Origin: DASYXT01 sp035934555
GTDB taxonomy: Bacteria; Verrucomicrobiota; Verrucomicrobiia; Limisphaerales; UBA8199
Direction: 5' to 3'
NCBI GenBank assembly: GCA_035934555.1
Contig: DASYXT010000022.1
Span: 1 to 64,000 of the forward strand
Length of the DNA: 64,000 bases
Shown: positions 1 to 8,961 of the stretch, in pieces
Layout: each line of letters begins with the position of its first letter
Numbering within the stretch: the stretch's first letter is position 1
Notes under the pieces: model-generated
Told to the model about the DNA's origin: nothing
The model's input: the letters and a program-made list of their open reading frames with translations, nothing else
Databases searched by the model: none
Position numbers and translations under genes: made by a program

Positions 1-1002
<1,002 letters not shown>

Positions 1003-1005
<3 letters not shown>

Positions 1006-1062
1006 GCTTTTTCTTTCTCCCGCGTGGCGAACTTCGGTTCGCTCGCGGTGAAGGGAAGCGAT
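1003..1062 (+). other. 23S-5S spacer stem-loop, probable rRNA processing site
   Basis: ATCGCTT at 1003-1009 is complementary to AAGCGAT at 1056-1062, and inside lies GCGAAC-TTCG-GTTCGC (1027-1042), a UUCG tetraloop hairpin. Its place directly after the 23S 3' end fits a processing stem; that role is inferred from position. Confidence 0.5.
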
Positions 1063-1134
1063 TTCAACTCGCGAATTGTAATCCTGGTTGCTCCTATGTG
1101 CAATTTTCAGAGAATGCGCGCCGTTCCCGGCACC

Positions 1135-1146
1135 TGTTCTTTAACA
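1135..1146 (+). promoter_or_regulatory. boxA-like antitermination element in the 23S-5S spacer
   Basis: TGTTCTTTAACA closely matches the rrn boxA consensus TGCTCTTTAACA. In rRNA operons boxA recruits NusB/S10 to suppress termination. It usually occurs in the leader and in the 16S-23S spacer, so this location is less usual. The call rests on one short motif. Confidence 0.45.
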
Positions 1147-1210
1147 TTTTGGCCAGTTGTCATTCAGCGATCTTGGTGATCCCTGATTTCTGACCTCTGT
1201 CCTCTGTCTT

Positions 1211-1325
1211 TTGGTGGCCATAAAGCTGTGGTCCGACCCGTTCCCATTCCGAACACGGCCGTCAAACACAGTCTTGCCGATGGTAGTGGTTCTATAGGCT
1301 CCGCGAGAGTAGGTTGCCGCCAGTT
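1211..1325 (+). rRNA. rrf: 5S ribosomal RNA
   Basis: TTGGTGGCCATAAAGC at 1211 starts the 5' helix. The conserved segment with CCCGTTCCCATTCCGAACAC (about 1237-1256) and the closing part with GAGAGTAGGTTGCCGCCA (about 1305-1322) give a complete 5S of roughly 115 nt. It follows the 23S by about 205 nt in the same orientation, the standard order. Ends are estimated to within a few bases. Confidence 0.95.
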
Positions 1326-1329
1326 TTTC

Positions 1330-1366
1330 AAAAAACGTCGAAGCGTTCCCTGTTTCGGCGTTTTTT
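1330..1366 (+). terminator. Rho-independent terminator of the rRNA operon
   Basis: AAAAAACGTCGAA pairs with TTCGGCGTTTTTT (one G-U pair) across a 10-nt loop, ending in a run of six T. It begins a few bases after the 5S. Confidence 0.85.
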
Positions 1367-1367
1367 A

Positions 1368-1402
1368 TTGCCTCCCGCCGGAATATGTGTATTTTACATA
1401 TT
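1368..1402 (+). promoter_or_regulatory. Promoter and palindromic operator of the toxin-antitoxin pair
   Basis: AATATGT (1382-1388) and ACATATT (1396-1402) form a perfect 7-bp inverted repeat with a 7-bp gap, ending directly against the antitoxin ATG. A possible promoter TTGCCT (1368-1373), 16 bp, TATTTT (1390-1395) overlaps it. Phd/VapB antitoxins commonly repress their own operon through such palindromes; that this one works so is inferred. Confidence 0.5.
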
Positions 1403-1663
1403 ATGAAACAAGCTTCTGCAACCTTAGTTGCCAGAAGGTTTAGTCAATTTCTCGGCGAAGTGCAGCATGGGCACAGCATTCAAATCGTCAAGCATGGCAA
1501 GGCCGTCGCTCGCCTCGTTCCCGACTGCGATTTCATGAGCGGCAAACGAGCCGCCGCGTTATTTGTAAACCATGTCCCAGATCCCGAAGCGGCGGATGCC
1601 GCTGAAAAGGAACTGTTGAAGCTCAGACAGGAGGAGGCCGATGCCCTGGCTCATCGATACTGA
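1403..1663 (+). CDS. Phd/YefM-type antitoxin of a Phd-VapC pair
   Basis: An 86-residue protein from the ATG at 1403. The N-terminal half has the Phd/YefM pattern: short beta segment, RRFSQFLGEV helix, then the strand IQIVKHGKAVARLVP that forms the dimeric DNA-binding fold. The charged helical C-terminus (EAADAAEKELLKLRQEEAD) is where such antitoxins bind the toxin. The gene overlaps the downstream PIN-domain toxin by 23 nt, typical of translationally coupled toxin-antitoxin pairs. An ATG 18 nt upstream lies inside the operator palindrome and is less likely. The family call rests on the motif and the partner gene. Confidence 0.8.
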   Translation: MKQASATLVARRFSQFLGEVQHGHSIQIVKHGKAVARLVPDCDFMSGKRAAALFVNHVPDPEAADAAEKELLKLRQEEADALAHRY

Positions 1664-2042
1664 CATTTTCATCGAGGCCGAACGAGGCAACGCCGCTTTT
1701 AAGCCTTGGCTGGAAGGGCAAACGGAAGTGGCTACGGCTGACGTGGTGCGAGGCGAGTATCTGTTGGGTGTCAACGCTGTGCCGGATCCTGGCTTGCGCC
1801 AGCGTGGGCTGCAGTTTTATGCGGACCGAATCGCTCATATCGCGTCGTTTCCTTCCGCCTCCGCTGACTACGACAAAGCCGCCGCTCTCGCCGGTGAGGC
1901 ACGGCGGCTCGGCAGAGGCAAGCCTGGGCTCATCGATGGGCTCTTAGCCGCGCTTGCACTCCGAACCGGGGCGAAGGTGGCTACAAGGAATACGACGGAT
2001 TTTCGTGCCATGGGCTGTCCAAGCGAAAACCCCTTGTTATGA
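1641..2042 (+). CDS. vapC: VapC-like PIN-domain ribonuclease toxin
   Basis: A 133-residue PIN-domain protein, the usual VapC length. The acidic metal-binding residues are present: D6 and D8 in WLIDTDIF, E39 in DVVRGEYLLG, D99 in GLIDGLLAALA and D120 in the C-terminal TRNTTDF motif. PIN toxins cleave tRNA or rRNA with Mg2+ and are held inactive by the co-transcribed antitoxin. The start overlaps the antitoxin by 23 nt. The pair sits between an rRNA terminator and a tRNA gene, a common landing area for mobile modules, though no integrase or att repeat is visible. All catalytic residues are intact, so it should be active. Its RNA target cannot be read from sequence. Confidence 0.9.
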   Translation: MPWLIDTDIFIEAERGNAAFKPWLEGQTEVATADVVRGEYLLGVNAVPDPGLRQRGLQFYADRIAHIASFPSASADYDKAAALAGEARRLGRGKPGLIDGLLAALALRTGAKVATRNTTDFRAMGCPSENPLL

Positions 2043-2090
2043 CCTGCGAAAACCTCGGCCCGCGCGGGCGAGAGGGCAAACCGCAAAACA

Positions 2091-2116
2091 GTGACCACGG
2101 TGACCAACGGTGACCA
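2091..2116 (+). repeat. Three phased GTGACCA repeats
   Basis: GTGACCA occurs at 2091-2097, 2100-2106 and 2110-2116, spacings of 9 and 10 bp, about one helical turn. TTGACA follows at 2124-2129, with a weak -10 candidate TAGTTT at 2146-2151. This could be a protein-binding array upstream of a promoter, but nothing else supports it. The rest of 2043-2260 shows nothing recognisable. Confidence 0.35.
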
Positions 2117-2260
2117 ATAACAGTTGACAAACTCGGCTTGGGGTGTAGTTTGGCCATGTTCGGGTGGCAGTACGTTTCTTCAGCGGGGTTCCCCACCCCC
2201 ACCTCCTTGGCGTCTGCTGCCCGAACGTTTGGAGTTTTTATTGGTTTTTCCCGGTTCCGC

Positions 2261-2289
2261 TTGACGGTTCGGGCGCCGTTCCATACGTT
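2261..2289 (+). promoter_or_regulatory. Probable promoter of tRNA-Asp
   Basis: TTGACG at 2261-2266 and TACGTT at 2284-2289 are 17 bp apart. The predicted start near 2296 lies just before the tRNA 5' end at 2304, the short leader usual for a single tRNA gene. Confidence 0.5.
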
Positions 2290-2303
2290 CTTCTGCCCCT
2301 AGC

Positions 2304-2380
2304 GGGGGCGTAGCTCAATTGGTTAGAGCGCTGCCCTGTCACGGCAGAGGTTACGGGTTCGAGCCCCGCCGCTCCCGCCA
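2304..2380 (+). tRNA. tRNA-Asp (GTC anticodon), CCA encoded
   Basis: The cloverleaf is complete: acceptor GGGGGCG pairs with CGCTCCC (one G-U), the D arm has TAGCTCAATTGGTTAGAGC, the anticodon arm is CTGCC-CTGTCAC-GGCAG with anticodon GTC, and the T loop is TTCGAGC. Discriminator G and genomic CCA follow. The outermost T-stem pair is an A-C mismatch, the only irregularity. Confidence 0.95.
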
Positions 2381-2480
2381 TCTTCCTGTTTTGGGCTTTT
2401 TAGGGATCGCCCATGGACACATTAGTTTCGCGTCAGCGCTGCAAGCGTACCCCCAGACAGCGCGTTGGAAAGCACGATGC

Positions 2481-3929
2481 CTATAAAGCTTTCATCTTGG
2501 GCAACTCAGGTTTGGGCGGCAGATGAAATTGGCGCGACACGTTTTCCGGGGGCCAGAACATGAAGCGCAACCAGGTGGTGCCGAGGCTGCGCGCGCCGGC
2601 CAAAGCCCAGTACCACGAATTGAACACCAGCCCTGAAATCAGCGGCGCCAACACCAGTGCCGCCACGCCCAGGTGCGTGCCACGGCTTAAGCCGAGGGCC
2701 AGCCCGAGGCTGGCCACATTGGTCGCTACAGTTGGCCATAAGGTCGGGATCCGGTTTTCGTACGACAGCAACGTGCCCCAGAAAATGAAGGTCATGTCGA
2801 ACAAAGCCCCGACTGCCAGCCACAAAAGCCACCACCCCGGCAGCATGTGCTTGTCGGTGCCCAGCAACTTTAGCAACGGCGGTCCCAGCACGATTGCGCC
2901 TGCGGCCAGAATCAGGAAGGAGAAGATTTGCAGCCAGACCCGCGGCCAAAGCATCTGGCGCAGGCCCGCCAAATTCTGGCTTGAGCGCAGTTGACCAATT
3001 GCCGGCCATTTAACGTAGGTCCACACCGCGGCCATACCCAGGGCAATATTCATCACCTGAACCGAAAGACCGTATTCGGAGGTCGCGTTCCAAAAGAAGG
3101 CGACACAGATCGCGGTATTCGCGTTGGTGCGCAGATACGTACTGAGCAGTTGCAGCCCGACGCGCCAACTGTTGGGCCACAGCAAATGCAGCAGCGAGCC
3201 CTCCGAAAAATCGTCCTTCACCGCAGGCCTTGGGCCTAAGGCGCGAAGACAATAGAGCCGTGAGAAAGTCCGATTGAGCAGGCATCCGGCAAAATTGCCG
3301 ATGGGGACGCTCATCAGGCCCCAACCGCGCGCCAGCAGCAGGCAGGTGAGCCCAATGCGCATGGCGTAACCAACCACACCCACGCGTGTGCTCTGAAGCA
3401 CATAATTCATGCACTGGAGGAACGTGTTCCACCAGGTGGAATAGAGGTCGAAGGTAGCCGCTGCCAGGGTCAGGGCCCAAGCCAGCCAGGTGAACTGGGG
3501 CGAGGCGGTTTCCCCCACCTTCGAATGGACCAGGATCGTCCCCCAGGCGCCCATCACCACCAAACCAATCAAAGCCAAGTGCCGGTAAAGCGTGCGGGTT
3601 GTGCGCAGCAGTCGCCATAGCAACGGCCGGTTCGGTCCGGCGGTCCCGGCCGCAGACGGGACAAAGCCCTGGGCCTGAAGCGTGGTGGCGCCAGCCATCG
3701 CATAGCTGACGAATCGTCCCACGGCCGAAGAAAATCCAAAATCAACGATCGGGATCAGGCCGATGACGCTCAGGAAAACATAATACATGCTGAATTCCGA
3801 TTTCGGCAATTGCCGCAAGAGGAGCGGCAGCACAAAAATCCCAGAGGTCAGACGCAGGCCGTTAAAGGCCCACGACCACACCACCGCCGACTGATTCAGC
3901 CGCCGAACGATGCCACCCAGCTTATTCAT
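2481..3929 (-). CDS. Polytopic flippase-like membrane protein (polysaccharide biosynthesis/MOP type)
   Basis: A 482-residue protein that is almost entirely hydrophobic helices (roughly 12-14 segments), beginning MNKLGGIVRRLNQSAVVWSW with a basic N-terminus. The first two helices (LRLTSGIFVLPLLLRQLPKS, then YYVFLSVIGLIPIVDFGFSS) resemble Wzx/polysaccharide flippases of the MOP superfamily, which move lipid-linked oligosaccharides across the inner membrane. It lies 137 nt downstream of a glycosyltransferase on the same strand, consistent with a small surface-glycan unit. The MOP family diverges strongly and topology gives most of the support here, so the substrate is unknown. The annotated ATG gives a plausible cytoplasmic start. 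Confidence 0.65.
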   Translation of the reverse strand: MNKLGGIVRRLNQSAVVWSWAFNGLRLTSGIFVLPLLLRQLPKSEFSMYYVFLSVIGLIPIVDFGFSSAVGRFVSYAMAGATTLQAQGFVPSAAGTAGPNRPLLWRLLRTTRTLYRHLALIGLVVMGAWGTILVHSKVGETASPQFTWLAWALTLAAATFDLYSTWWNTFLQCMNYVLQSTRVGVVGYAMRIGLTCLLLARGWGLMSVPIGNFAGCLLNRTFSRLYCLRALGPRPAVKDDFSEGSLLHLLWPNSWRVGLQLLSTYLRTNANTAICVAFFWNATSEYGLSVQVMNIALGMAAVWTYVKWPAIGQLRSSQNLAGLRQMLWPRVWLQIFSFLILAAGAIVLGPPLLKLLGTDKHMLPGWWLLWLAVGALFDMTFIFWGTLLSYENRIPTLWPTVATNVASLGLALGLSRGTHLGVAALVLAPLISGLVFNSWYWALAGARSLGTTWLRFMFWPPENVSRQFHLPPKPELPKMKAL

Positions 3930-4066
3930 CCGGCATTCCCAACCATTTACTCCAATACATTACTTTATCAGGATGGCTGCCGGTGCAAACAGGCGTCAAG
4001 CCTGCTGATCCCGGTCTGAACGACATTGTTCCTCTCCCATCAGGCTGCTTTGTCCTGCCGCGACAA

Positions 4067-5245
4067 CTAAAGGCTGACAACGGCTCGGGCGACATTCTCG
4101 ACGTGGCATTTGCGGGTCCAAATCGCACTCATCTTTTCGGGGTCGCGCTCGCCGTTGCGCCAGGCGGAGATCTCGGCCAGAACGGCGTCTGAATAGTTGC
4201 CGACGGAACGGGTGGGCGCCAGCGTGCCCGAGTAGGTGGAGCAAAAGTGGATCATCGACCCGATTTTGGCGAGTCCCACGACCGAGCAACCGCAGCAGAG
4301 CGCTTCGGCGCAGGCGATCCCGAAGCTTTCGGATGTTGAAGTGCTGAGGATGATCTGGCTTTCCTGGTAATGAGCTGGCAATTGCTGGTGTGGAACCGGC
4401 CCAAGCACTTGAATTCTGGTTTGGACCTCCGACGGCAGGGCCTGAACGAGCCGCCGCAGCGCATCGGCGCCGGCGCCGATGAGCCGTGCCGAGTAAGCGG
4501 GTTCGCGCGCCAGCACCACGCCCAATGTTCTGACCAGCAAGGGAGCGCCTTTCAGGTGAAGTTGCCAATTCCCAACGGCGATTATCACTGGGCGCTTGGC
4601 CGTGCCCGCCGCGTAGCGCATTTGATTGACCACAGGATGATGAATCATCACCAGTTTCGAGATCAAATCTGCTCGACCCAGGACCGACAGAAATCGTGCA
4701 TAACGCTGTAAACTGATGGGGGACGGGAGAGCAATTCTAGAAGCATAGGCCAGATGTTCAACGGTGCCCGCCTGGCGGGATGTGAAGCTGCCGAACAAAG
4801 TTCGGGCCAGCGCGTCGGCCCACGGCAGCAGCTTACCGCTGGCTTTAGCGTAGTGGTACTTCACCTCTAAATACCGTGCCGGCCAGATTTGCGGGAGCAT
4901 GACGCCGTCGGTGTCCAGCAGGAGCACCACTTTTATCCCGGCCTGGTTGAGCGCGCGGATGATGCCCGTGAACCGCGGCAAGGCCCAGGAGTACAGCACG
5001 ACACCTTCCAGGTTCCATTGGCGCCACCATTGCGCGTCCTCCATCTGCGCCTGGGCGCAAAGGATGAGCGGACGGTCGGTGCTGACGGCCGGCTCGCCGA
5101 GCGCCACGAAGCGCGCATCGATTCCCAACGCCTGAAAACCTTGCAGGTACATCCCGGCGTCGCGGTCCCAGAAGCCGCCGCCTTCAAAGTACTTCATAAC
5201 GAGCACCGCGAACCAGCGGCCCGGGCGAAAGGCGGGTGCATCCAT
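4067..5245 (-). CDS. Glycosyltransferase, GT4-like (GT-B fold)
   Basis: Read from the ATG at 5245 (392 residues), because the upstream extension would run into the divergent gene. The C-terminal half carries the GT4 retaining-transferase signature: a Rossmann strand (IIAVGNWQLHLKGAPLLVRT), the segment IQVLGPVPHQQLPAHYQES, and the E-x7-E motif in STSESFGIACAEALCCGCS that binds the nucleotide-sugar donor. The unusual run of cysteines in that motif is notable. With the downstream flippase-like gene it probably builds a surface glycan or glycolipid. Donor and acceptor cannot be predicted. It faces the GH27 gene across an 80-bp divergent spacer with no clear operator. Confidence 0.75.
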   Translation of the reverse strand: MDAPAFRPGRWFAVLVMKYFEGGGFWDRDAGMYLQGFQALGIDARFVALGEPAVSTDRPLILCAQAQMEDAQWWRQWNLEGVVLYSWALPRFTGIIRALNQAGIKVVLLLDTDGVMLPQIWPARYLEVKYHYAKASGKLLPWADALARTLFGSFTSRQAGTVEHLAYASRIALPSPISLQRYARFLSVLGRADLISKLVMIHHPVVNQMRYAAGTAKRPVIIAVGNWQLHLKGAPLLVRTLGVVLAREPAYSARLIGAGADALRRLVQALPSEVQTRIQVLGPVPHQQLPAHYQESQIILSTSTSESFGIACAEALCCGCSVVGLAKIGSMIHFCSTYSGTLAPTRSVGNYSDAVLAEISAWRNGERDPEKMSAIWTRKCHVENVARAVVSL

Positions 5246-5325
5246 CAGTGCGAAAGGGTGTCGGAAGTTTAAGTCCTGGGCAAACAAATAGACTTTTGAC
5301 CAGGCCAGACACACAATCCAATGCG

Positions 5326-6729
5326 GTGCCGAAAATAAACCACCTGCTTGCGGTGCTGGAAGCTTTGGTGCTGGCGGGATGCCTGGCGGCAGAGCCAGCC
5401 CGCGCGTTGACCAACGGCCTGGCTCTCCAACCGCCGATGGGCTGGAACACGTGGTACGAATTTCTGGGCAATTATGACGAGTCGGTGATTCGCGCGACGG
5501 CCGATGCGCTTGTGACCAATGGACTGCTCGCCGCCGGCTATGAGTACCTGAACCTGGACGATTGCTGGTTTTCCGGCCGGGATGACGCGGGAAACCTGCT
5601 GGCCGATCCGGCGAAGTTTCCGTCCGGCATGCCGAACCTGGTGGCCTACGTGCACGGGCGTGGTTTGAAGTTGGGCCTGTATGTGTGCGCCACCAATTGC
5701 GGCTATTGCACCTCGTATGCGCCGGTGGGCTACGAAACCAATGATGCGTTGGAGTTGGCAGGCTGGGGAGTTGATTTCGTCAAGATCGATTACGCCAACC
5801 AACAACCTTTGGCAGTCGGTAAATGGCAAGCGGCTTTCGCCGCCAGCGGCCGCCCGATAGTCCTCAGCCTTTCGGGCGCCTCTTACGAATCCTGGATGCC
5901 GGCGCTGGGCAACTCATGGCGAACCTCCTTTGACGAAATCACCGAGGACTGGTCGAGCATGATGCGCGTGCTGGACGATGACAATCGCTCCGCACCGGCG
6001 GCCGGTCCCGGCCATTGGAACGATGCCGACATGCTGCAAATCGGAATCGTGGGGCGCTTGGCTGAGACGGAGTATCGGAGCCATTTTGCCTTATGGTGTC
6101 TCATCGCATCGCCGTTGCTGCTGGCCACCGACGTGCGGTATCTCACGCCCGAGATAAAGAGTATCGTAACGGCTCCTGAACTTATTGCCGTTAACCAGGA
6201 CGCTGCGGGTGTTCAAGGCACGCGCAGTTCGAGCTTGCCAGGCGCCGGTGGCAACCTGGAAGTCTGGTGCAAACCCCTGGGTTATGATGGCACGCAAAAG
6301 GCCGTGGCGCTGTTCAATCGCGGCACCAACATCGCGAATATTTCGGTGAGTTGGACCAACCTGCTGCTTCAGCCTGGGCCGGCCCAGGTGCGGGACCTCT
6401 GGGCGCGCGCCGAGCTTGGACCATACACCAATTCGTACACCGCGAGCGTGGCAGCGCATGGCGCTGTGGTGGTCCGGATCGCGGGGACTCCCCTATTTCC
6501 AGTGCCGCGGATCGATTCCGTCGCGCGCTTGGGTAATGCGCTGGTGTTGCGAGGCAGTTATGGCGGCAGCAACAGCCCGGTCACGCTGCTCAGCGGCACG
6601 AACCTGGCACAACCGCTGCCGCTCTGGGCTGCAGTAGCAACGGGCACTTGCGATGCAAACGGAAAATTTTCTTTCAGCAACCACCTTGGGCAAGCGAGCC
6701 AGGTATTCTTCCGAGTGCACGCGCCTTAG
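5326..6729 (+). CDS. Secreted GH27 alpha-galactosidase (melibiase)
   Basis: From the GTG at 5326 the product has 467 residues and starts with an export signal (VPKINHLLAVLEALVLAGC). The (beta/alpha)8 catalytic domain follows: QPPMGWNTWYEF (about 35-46), LNLDDCWF, the nucleophile D155 in FVKIDYAN, the acid/base D203 in WRTSFDEITEDW, and GHWNDADML (229-237). These match GH27 alpha-galactosidases/alpha-N-acetylgalactosaminidases, which hydrolyse terminal alpha-linked galactose with retention. A beta-sandwich follows, then a 60-residue tail ending FFRVHAP that recurs in other secreted proteins here. LAGC in the signal could be a lipobox, giving a lipoprotein. It converges on xylB with an 8-bp gap. 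The earlier in-frame ATG at 5236 would overlap the divergent gene. Confidence 0.88.
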   Translation: MPKINHLLAVLEALVLAGCLAAEPARALTNGLALQPPMGWNTWYEFLGNYDESVIRATADALVTNGLLAAGYEYLNLDDCWFSGRDDAGNLLADPAKFPSGMPNLVAYVHGRGLKLGLYVCATNCGYCTSYAPVGYETNDALELAGWGVDFVKIDYANQQPLAVGKWQAAFAASGRPIVLSLSGASYESWMPALGNSWRTSFDEITEDWSSMMRVLDDDNRSAPAAGPGHWNDADMLQIGIVGRLAETEYRSHFALWCLIASPLLLATDVRYLTPEIKSIVTAPELIAVNQDAAGVQGTRSSSLPGAGGNLEVWCKPLGYDGTQKAVALFNRGTNIANISVSWTNLLLQPGPAQVRDLWARAELGPYTNSYTASVAAHGAVVVRIAGTPLFPVPRIDSVARLGNALVLRGSYGGSNSPVTLLSGTNLAQPLPLWAAVATGTCDANGKFSFSNHLGQASQVFFRVHAP

Positions 6730-6737
6730 AGCCTGAT

Positions 6738-8270
6738 TCATTTCCGGCGCAGAACAAACTCGCGGTGGTGCTCGAAAGTGCCGCGCAGTGCGAGCGAAAG
6801 CTCATCCTGCAGCGCTTGTAGCTCACGGTAAACCGGCACGTTCTCTGGTTGTGGTTCGGCAGTCTCGGGCGGGTTAAGCTCAACAAACTGGTCCGTAATA
6901 TCGCTAATGGAGACCGAATCCCCTTGCTGACGGCGCCAGCACCACAGCGCCTGCAACGCGGCTCCGTATGCGGCTCCTTCGCTGACCTTTAAAGTAACTA
7001 CTTCCGCCTCGAACACGTCGGCCATGAGCTGGCGCCACACTTTGGACTTGGCCCCGCCACCCGTCGCGCGGATTTGCCTGGGCCTCACCCCCAGCTCAGC
7101 CAAACGGCGCAAGCCGTAATTCATTCCCAGGGTGACGCCCTCCATTGCCGCCCGAGCGAAGTGGCCGGCCTCGAATGTGCGGTGGTTGACTCCGAACCAC
7201 ACGCCGGTTCCTTGTGGCACGTTGGGTGTGCGCTCGCCCTCGAAGTACGGCAATAACAACAGTCCATGCGAACCCGCTGGGACCCGGGCGCTTTCGGCCG
7301 CGAATTTCTCGTAGGACCAGCCGAAGTCCTCGCGCACCATTTCGGTCGCGACGGTGACGTTCATCGTGCAAAGCAGCGGCAACCAGCGGTTGGTCGAATC
7401 GCAGAAGGCGGCGATTTCGCCGTCGGGATCGACGATCGGCTTTTCGGCGCAGGCATAAATAGTGCCGCTGGTGCCGAAACTGGCCGTAATGACGCCGGCG
7501 CGGGTGTTACCGGTTCCGATGGCGCCCATCATGTTATCGCCCCCGCCGGCGCTGACCAACACGCCGGGATTCAGATCGAGCTGTTTGGCGGTGCTGGACT
7601 GCAGTGTCCCGGCGGGTTGCTCACTCGATTGGAGCGGCGGCAACTTATCGGCTAAAGCGGGATCAATCGTCTCCAGCACCGCGGTTGCCCATTTGCGCTT
7701 GCGCACGTCCATCAGTGCGGTGCCGCTCGCGTCGCCGTATTCCATCGTCTTTTGGCCGGTAAGCCAGAAATTCAAATAATCGTGGGGGAGAAGCACAGTG
7801 GCCAACCGCTGAAAGTTCTTTGGCTCATGCTTTTTGAGCCAGAGAATTTTCGAAGCGGTAAAGCCGGGCAGCACCGCATTGCCGAGCAGGCGGATCGTTT
7901 TGCGTGGGCCACCCAATTTGGCAGTTATTTCGTCGCATTCGGCTGCGGTCGCAGTGTCGCACCACAATTTCGCGGGCCGGATGACTTCGCCGGATTTATC
8001 CAGTGGAACAAACCCATGCTGCTGGCCGCTGACGCCAATGGCTTTTACTTCGGCTGCGACGGCTCTGGCCTGGCGTAAGGCCCGTCGGATGCCACTCGCG
8101 GCGGCATCTCTCCACGTATGCGGATGCTGTTCTTTGGCGCCGGGCGGCAGGTCCGGGAGCAGCTCGTATTCCTGGGTCGCGGCGGCGAGGACTTTGCCGT
8201 CTTTGGCATCGACGACCAGGACCTTGGTAGATTGAGTGCCGCTATCAATGCCAAGCAACAGAGTTCGCAT
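6738..8270 (-). CDS. xylB: Xylulokinase (FGGY carbohydrate kinase)
   Basis: A 510-residue FGGY kinase, the standard length. N-terminal phosphate loop GIDSGTQSTK (7-16), substrate loop GVSGQQHGFVPLD (79-91), KLWCDTA (101-107), catalytic base D245 in SAGGGDNMMGAIG, and the C-terminal ATP-site GGGAKSKVWRQLMADV all match XylB. It phosphorylates D-xylulose to xylulose 5-phosphate for the pentose phosphate pathway. No xylose isomerase or transporter adjoins it. The next gene upstream on the same strand is a degenerate receiver protein 50 nt away. Related FGGY members acting on other ketoses cannot be excluded, but the motifs are closest to xylulokinase. Confidence 0.9.
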   Translation of the reverse strand: MRTLLLGIDSGTQSTKVLVVDAKDGKVLAAATQEYELLPDLPPGAKEQHPHTWRDAAASGIRRALRQARAVAAEVKAIGVSGQQHGFVPLDKSGEVIRPAKLWCDTATAAECDEITAKLGGPRKTIRLLGNAVLPGFTASKILWLKKHEPKNFQRLATVLLPHDYLNFWLTGQKTMEYGDASGTALMDVRKRKWATAVLETIDPALADKLPPLQSSEQPAGTLQSSTAKQLDLNPGVLVSAGGGDNMMGAIGTGNTRAGVITASFGTSGTIYACAEKPIVDPDGEIAAFCDSTNRWLPLLCTMNVTVATEMVREDFGWSYEKFAAESARVPAGSHGLLLLPYFEGERTPNVPQGTGVWFGVNHRTFEAGHFARAAMEGVTLGMNYGLRRLAELGVRPRQIRATGGGAKSKVWRQLMADVFEAEVVTLKVSEGAAYGAALQALWCWRRQQGDSVSISDITDQFVELNPPETAEPQPENVPVYRELQALQDELSLALRGTFEHHREFVLRRK

Positions 8271-8320
8271 GCCGCATGCATACCAAGAGCTAAAGCCGGA
8301 GCAAAGGTTTTCTGCGATGG

Positions 8321-8731
8321 TTAACTGGCCGGCACCGGTGTGGCGGCGAGCATCTCGGTGATGGTCGCAACAAGTTGGTCAACCTGGAGTGGTGCGGGAA
8401 AGACGTAGGTGACGCCGCCCGCCGCGGCACGTTCCTGCAGTTCAGGCGAAGAGTCCTGGTTGAGCAGGATCACCGGAACATCGCGCGCTTCCTCGATGCG
8501 CCGCAGCCAGGTCAGGATGAGAAACGCATCCCAGGCGACCGAGCCCACTGCTTGCGGCGGGAACTCTTTATCGAGCAGGATTAGGTCCGGCGGGGCGGAG
8601 CGCACCGTGCTGAGGGCGGCCGCCCCGTCGTCGGCGACAACTGTGCACATCCCCTGGGGGGCGAGGTTGGCCGATAGAATCATCGCCAGCTTGTTGTCTT
8701 GCGTCACGAGCAGAACCTGTTTCGAATTCAT
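8321..8731 (-). CDS. Stand-alone response-regulator receiver domain, degenerate
   Basis: A 136-residue single-domain protein with the alternating beta/alpha pattern of a CheY-like receiver. The phosphoacceptor candidate D54 lies in DLILLDKEFPP. Two conserved elements are altered: the N-terminal acidic pair is reduced to Q11-D12 (LLVTQDNK), and the usual lysine before proline near the C-terminus is replaced in TYVFPAPLQVDQL. This points to weak or no phosphorylation, as in pseudo-receivers. No histidine kinase is nearby. A ribosome site (AAAGGA) precedes the ATG on the minus strand. Partner and output are unknown. Confidence 0.7.
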   Translation of the reverse strand: MNSKQVLLVTQDNKLAMILSANLAPQGMCTVVADDGAAALSTVRSAPPDLILLDKEFPPQAVGSVAWDAFLILTWLRRIEEARDVPVILLNQDSSPELQERAAAGGVTYVFPAPLQVDQLVATITEMLAATPVPAS

Positions 8732-8743
8732 CGGGGGGTCCTT

Positions 8744-8961
8744 TCAGTTGGCTGCCACCACGCTCCACTGGCCGCGCACAAGTTTGCGCACCTGCGGCGT
8801 GGCTGGCGGCAGTTTCTGGTAATCGAGGAAATTAACATCGAACGCCCACTTGCGGTCGCAAACATCATGCCCGCGATCGCAATCGAGATCACTACTCCAG
8901 GAAGGGTAAAACCTCGCGTGTGATTCCCCTGCTTTCTGTGCCGGCCACTACCAGTTCTCAT
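8744..8961 (-). pseudogene. Remnant of a prepilin-like protein
   Basis: The minus strand reads MRTGSGRHRKQGNHTRGFTL then PGVVISIAIAGMMFA, a type IV prepilin N-terminus (GFTL plus a hydrophobic helix). The usual glutamate at position 5 of the mature protein is lost (VE replaced by PG). After the helix the frame becomes a short Arg/Cys-rich run, whereas another frame continues to a stop at 8744 ending RGQWSVVAAN. This looks like an inactivated, internally deleted pseudopilin just upstream of the receiver gene. A complete but atypical small protein is less likely. Confidence 0.4.
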
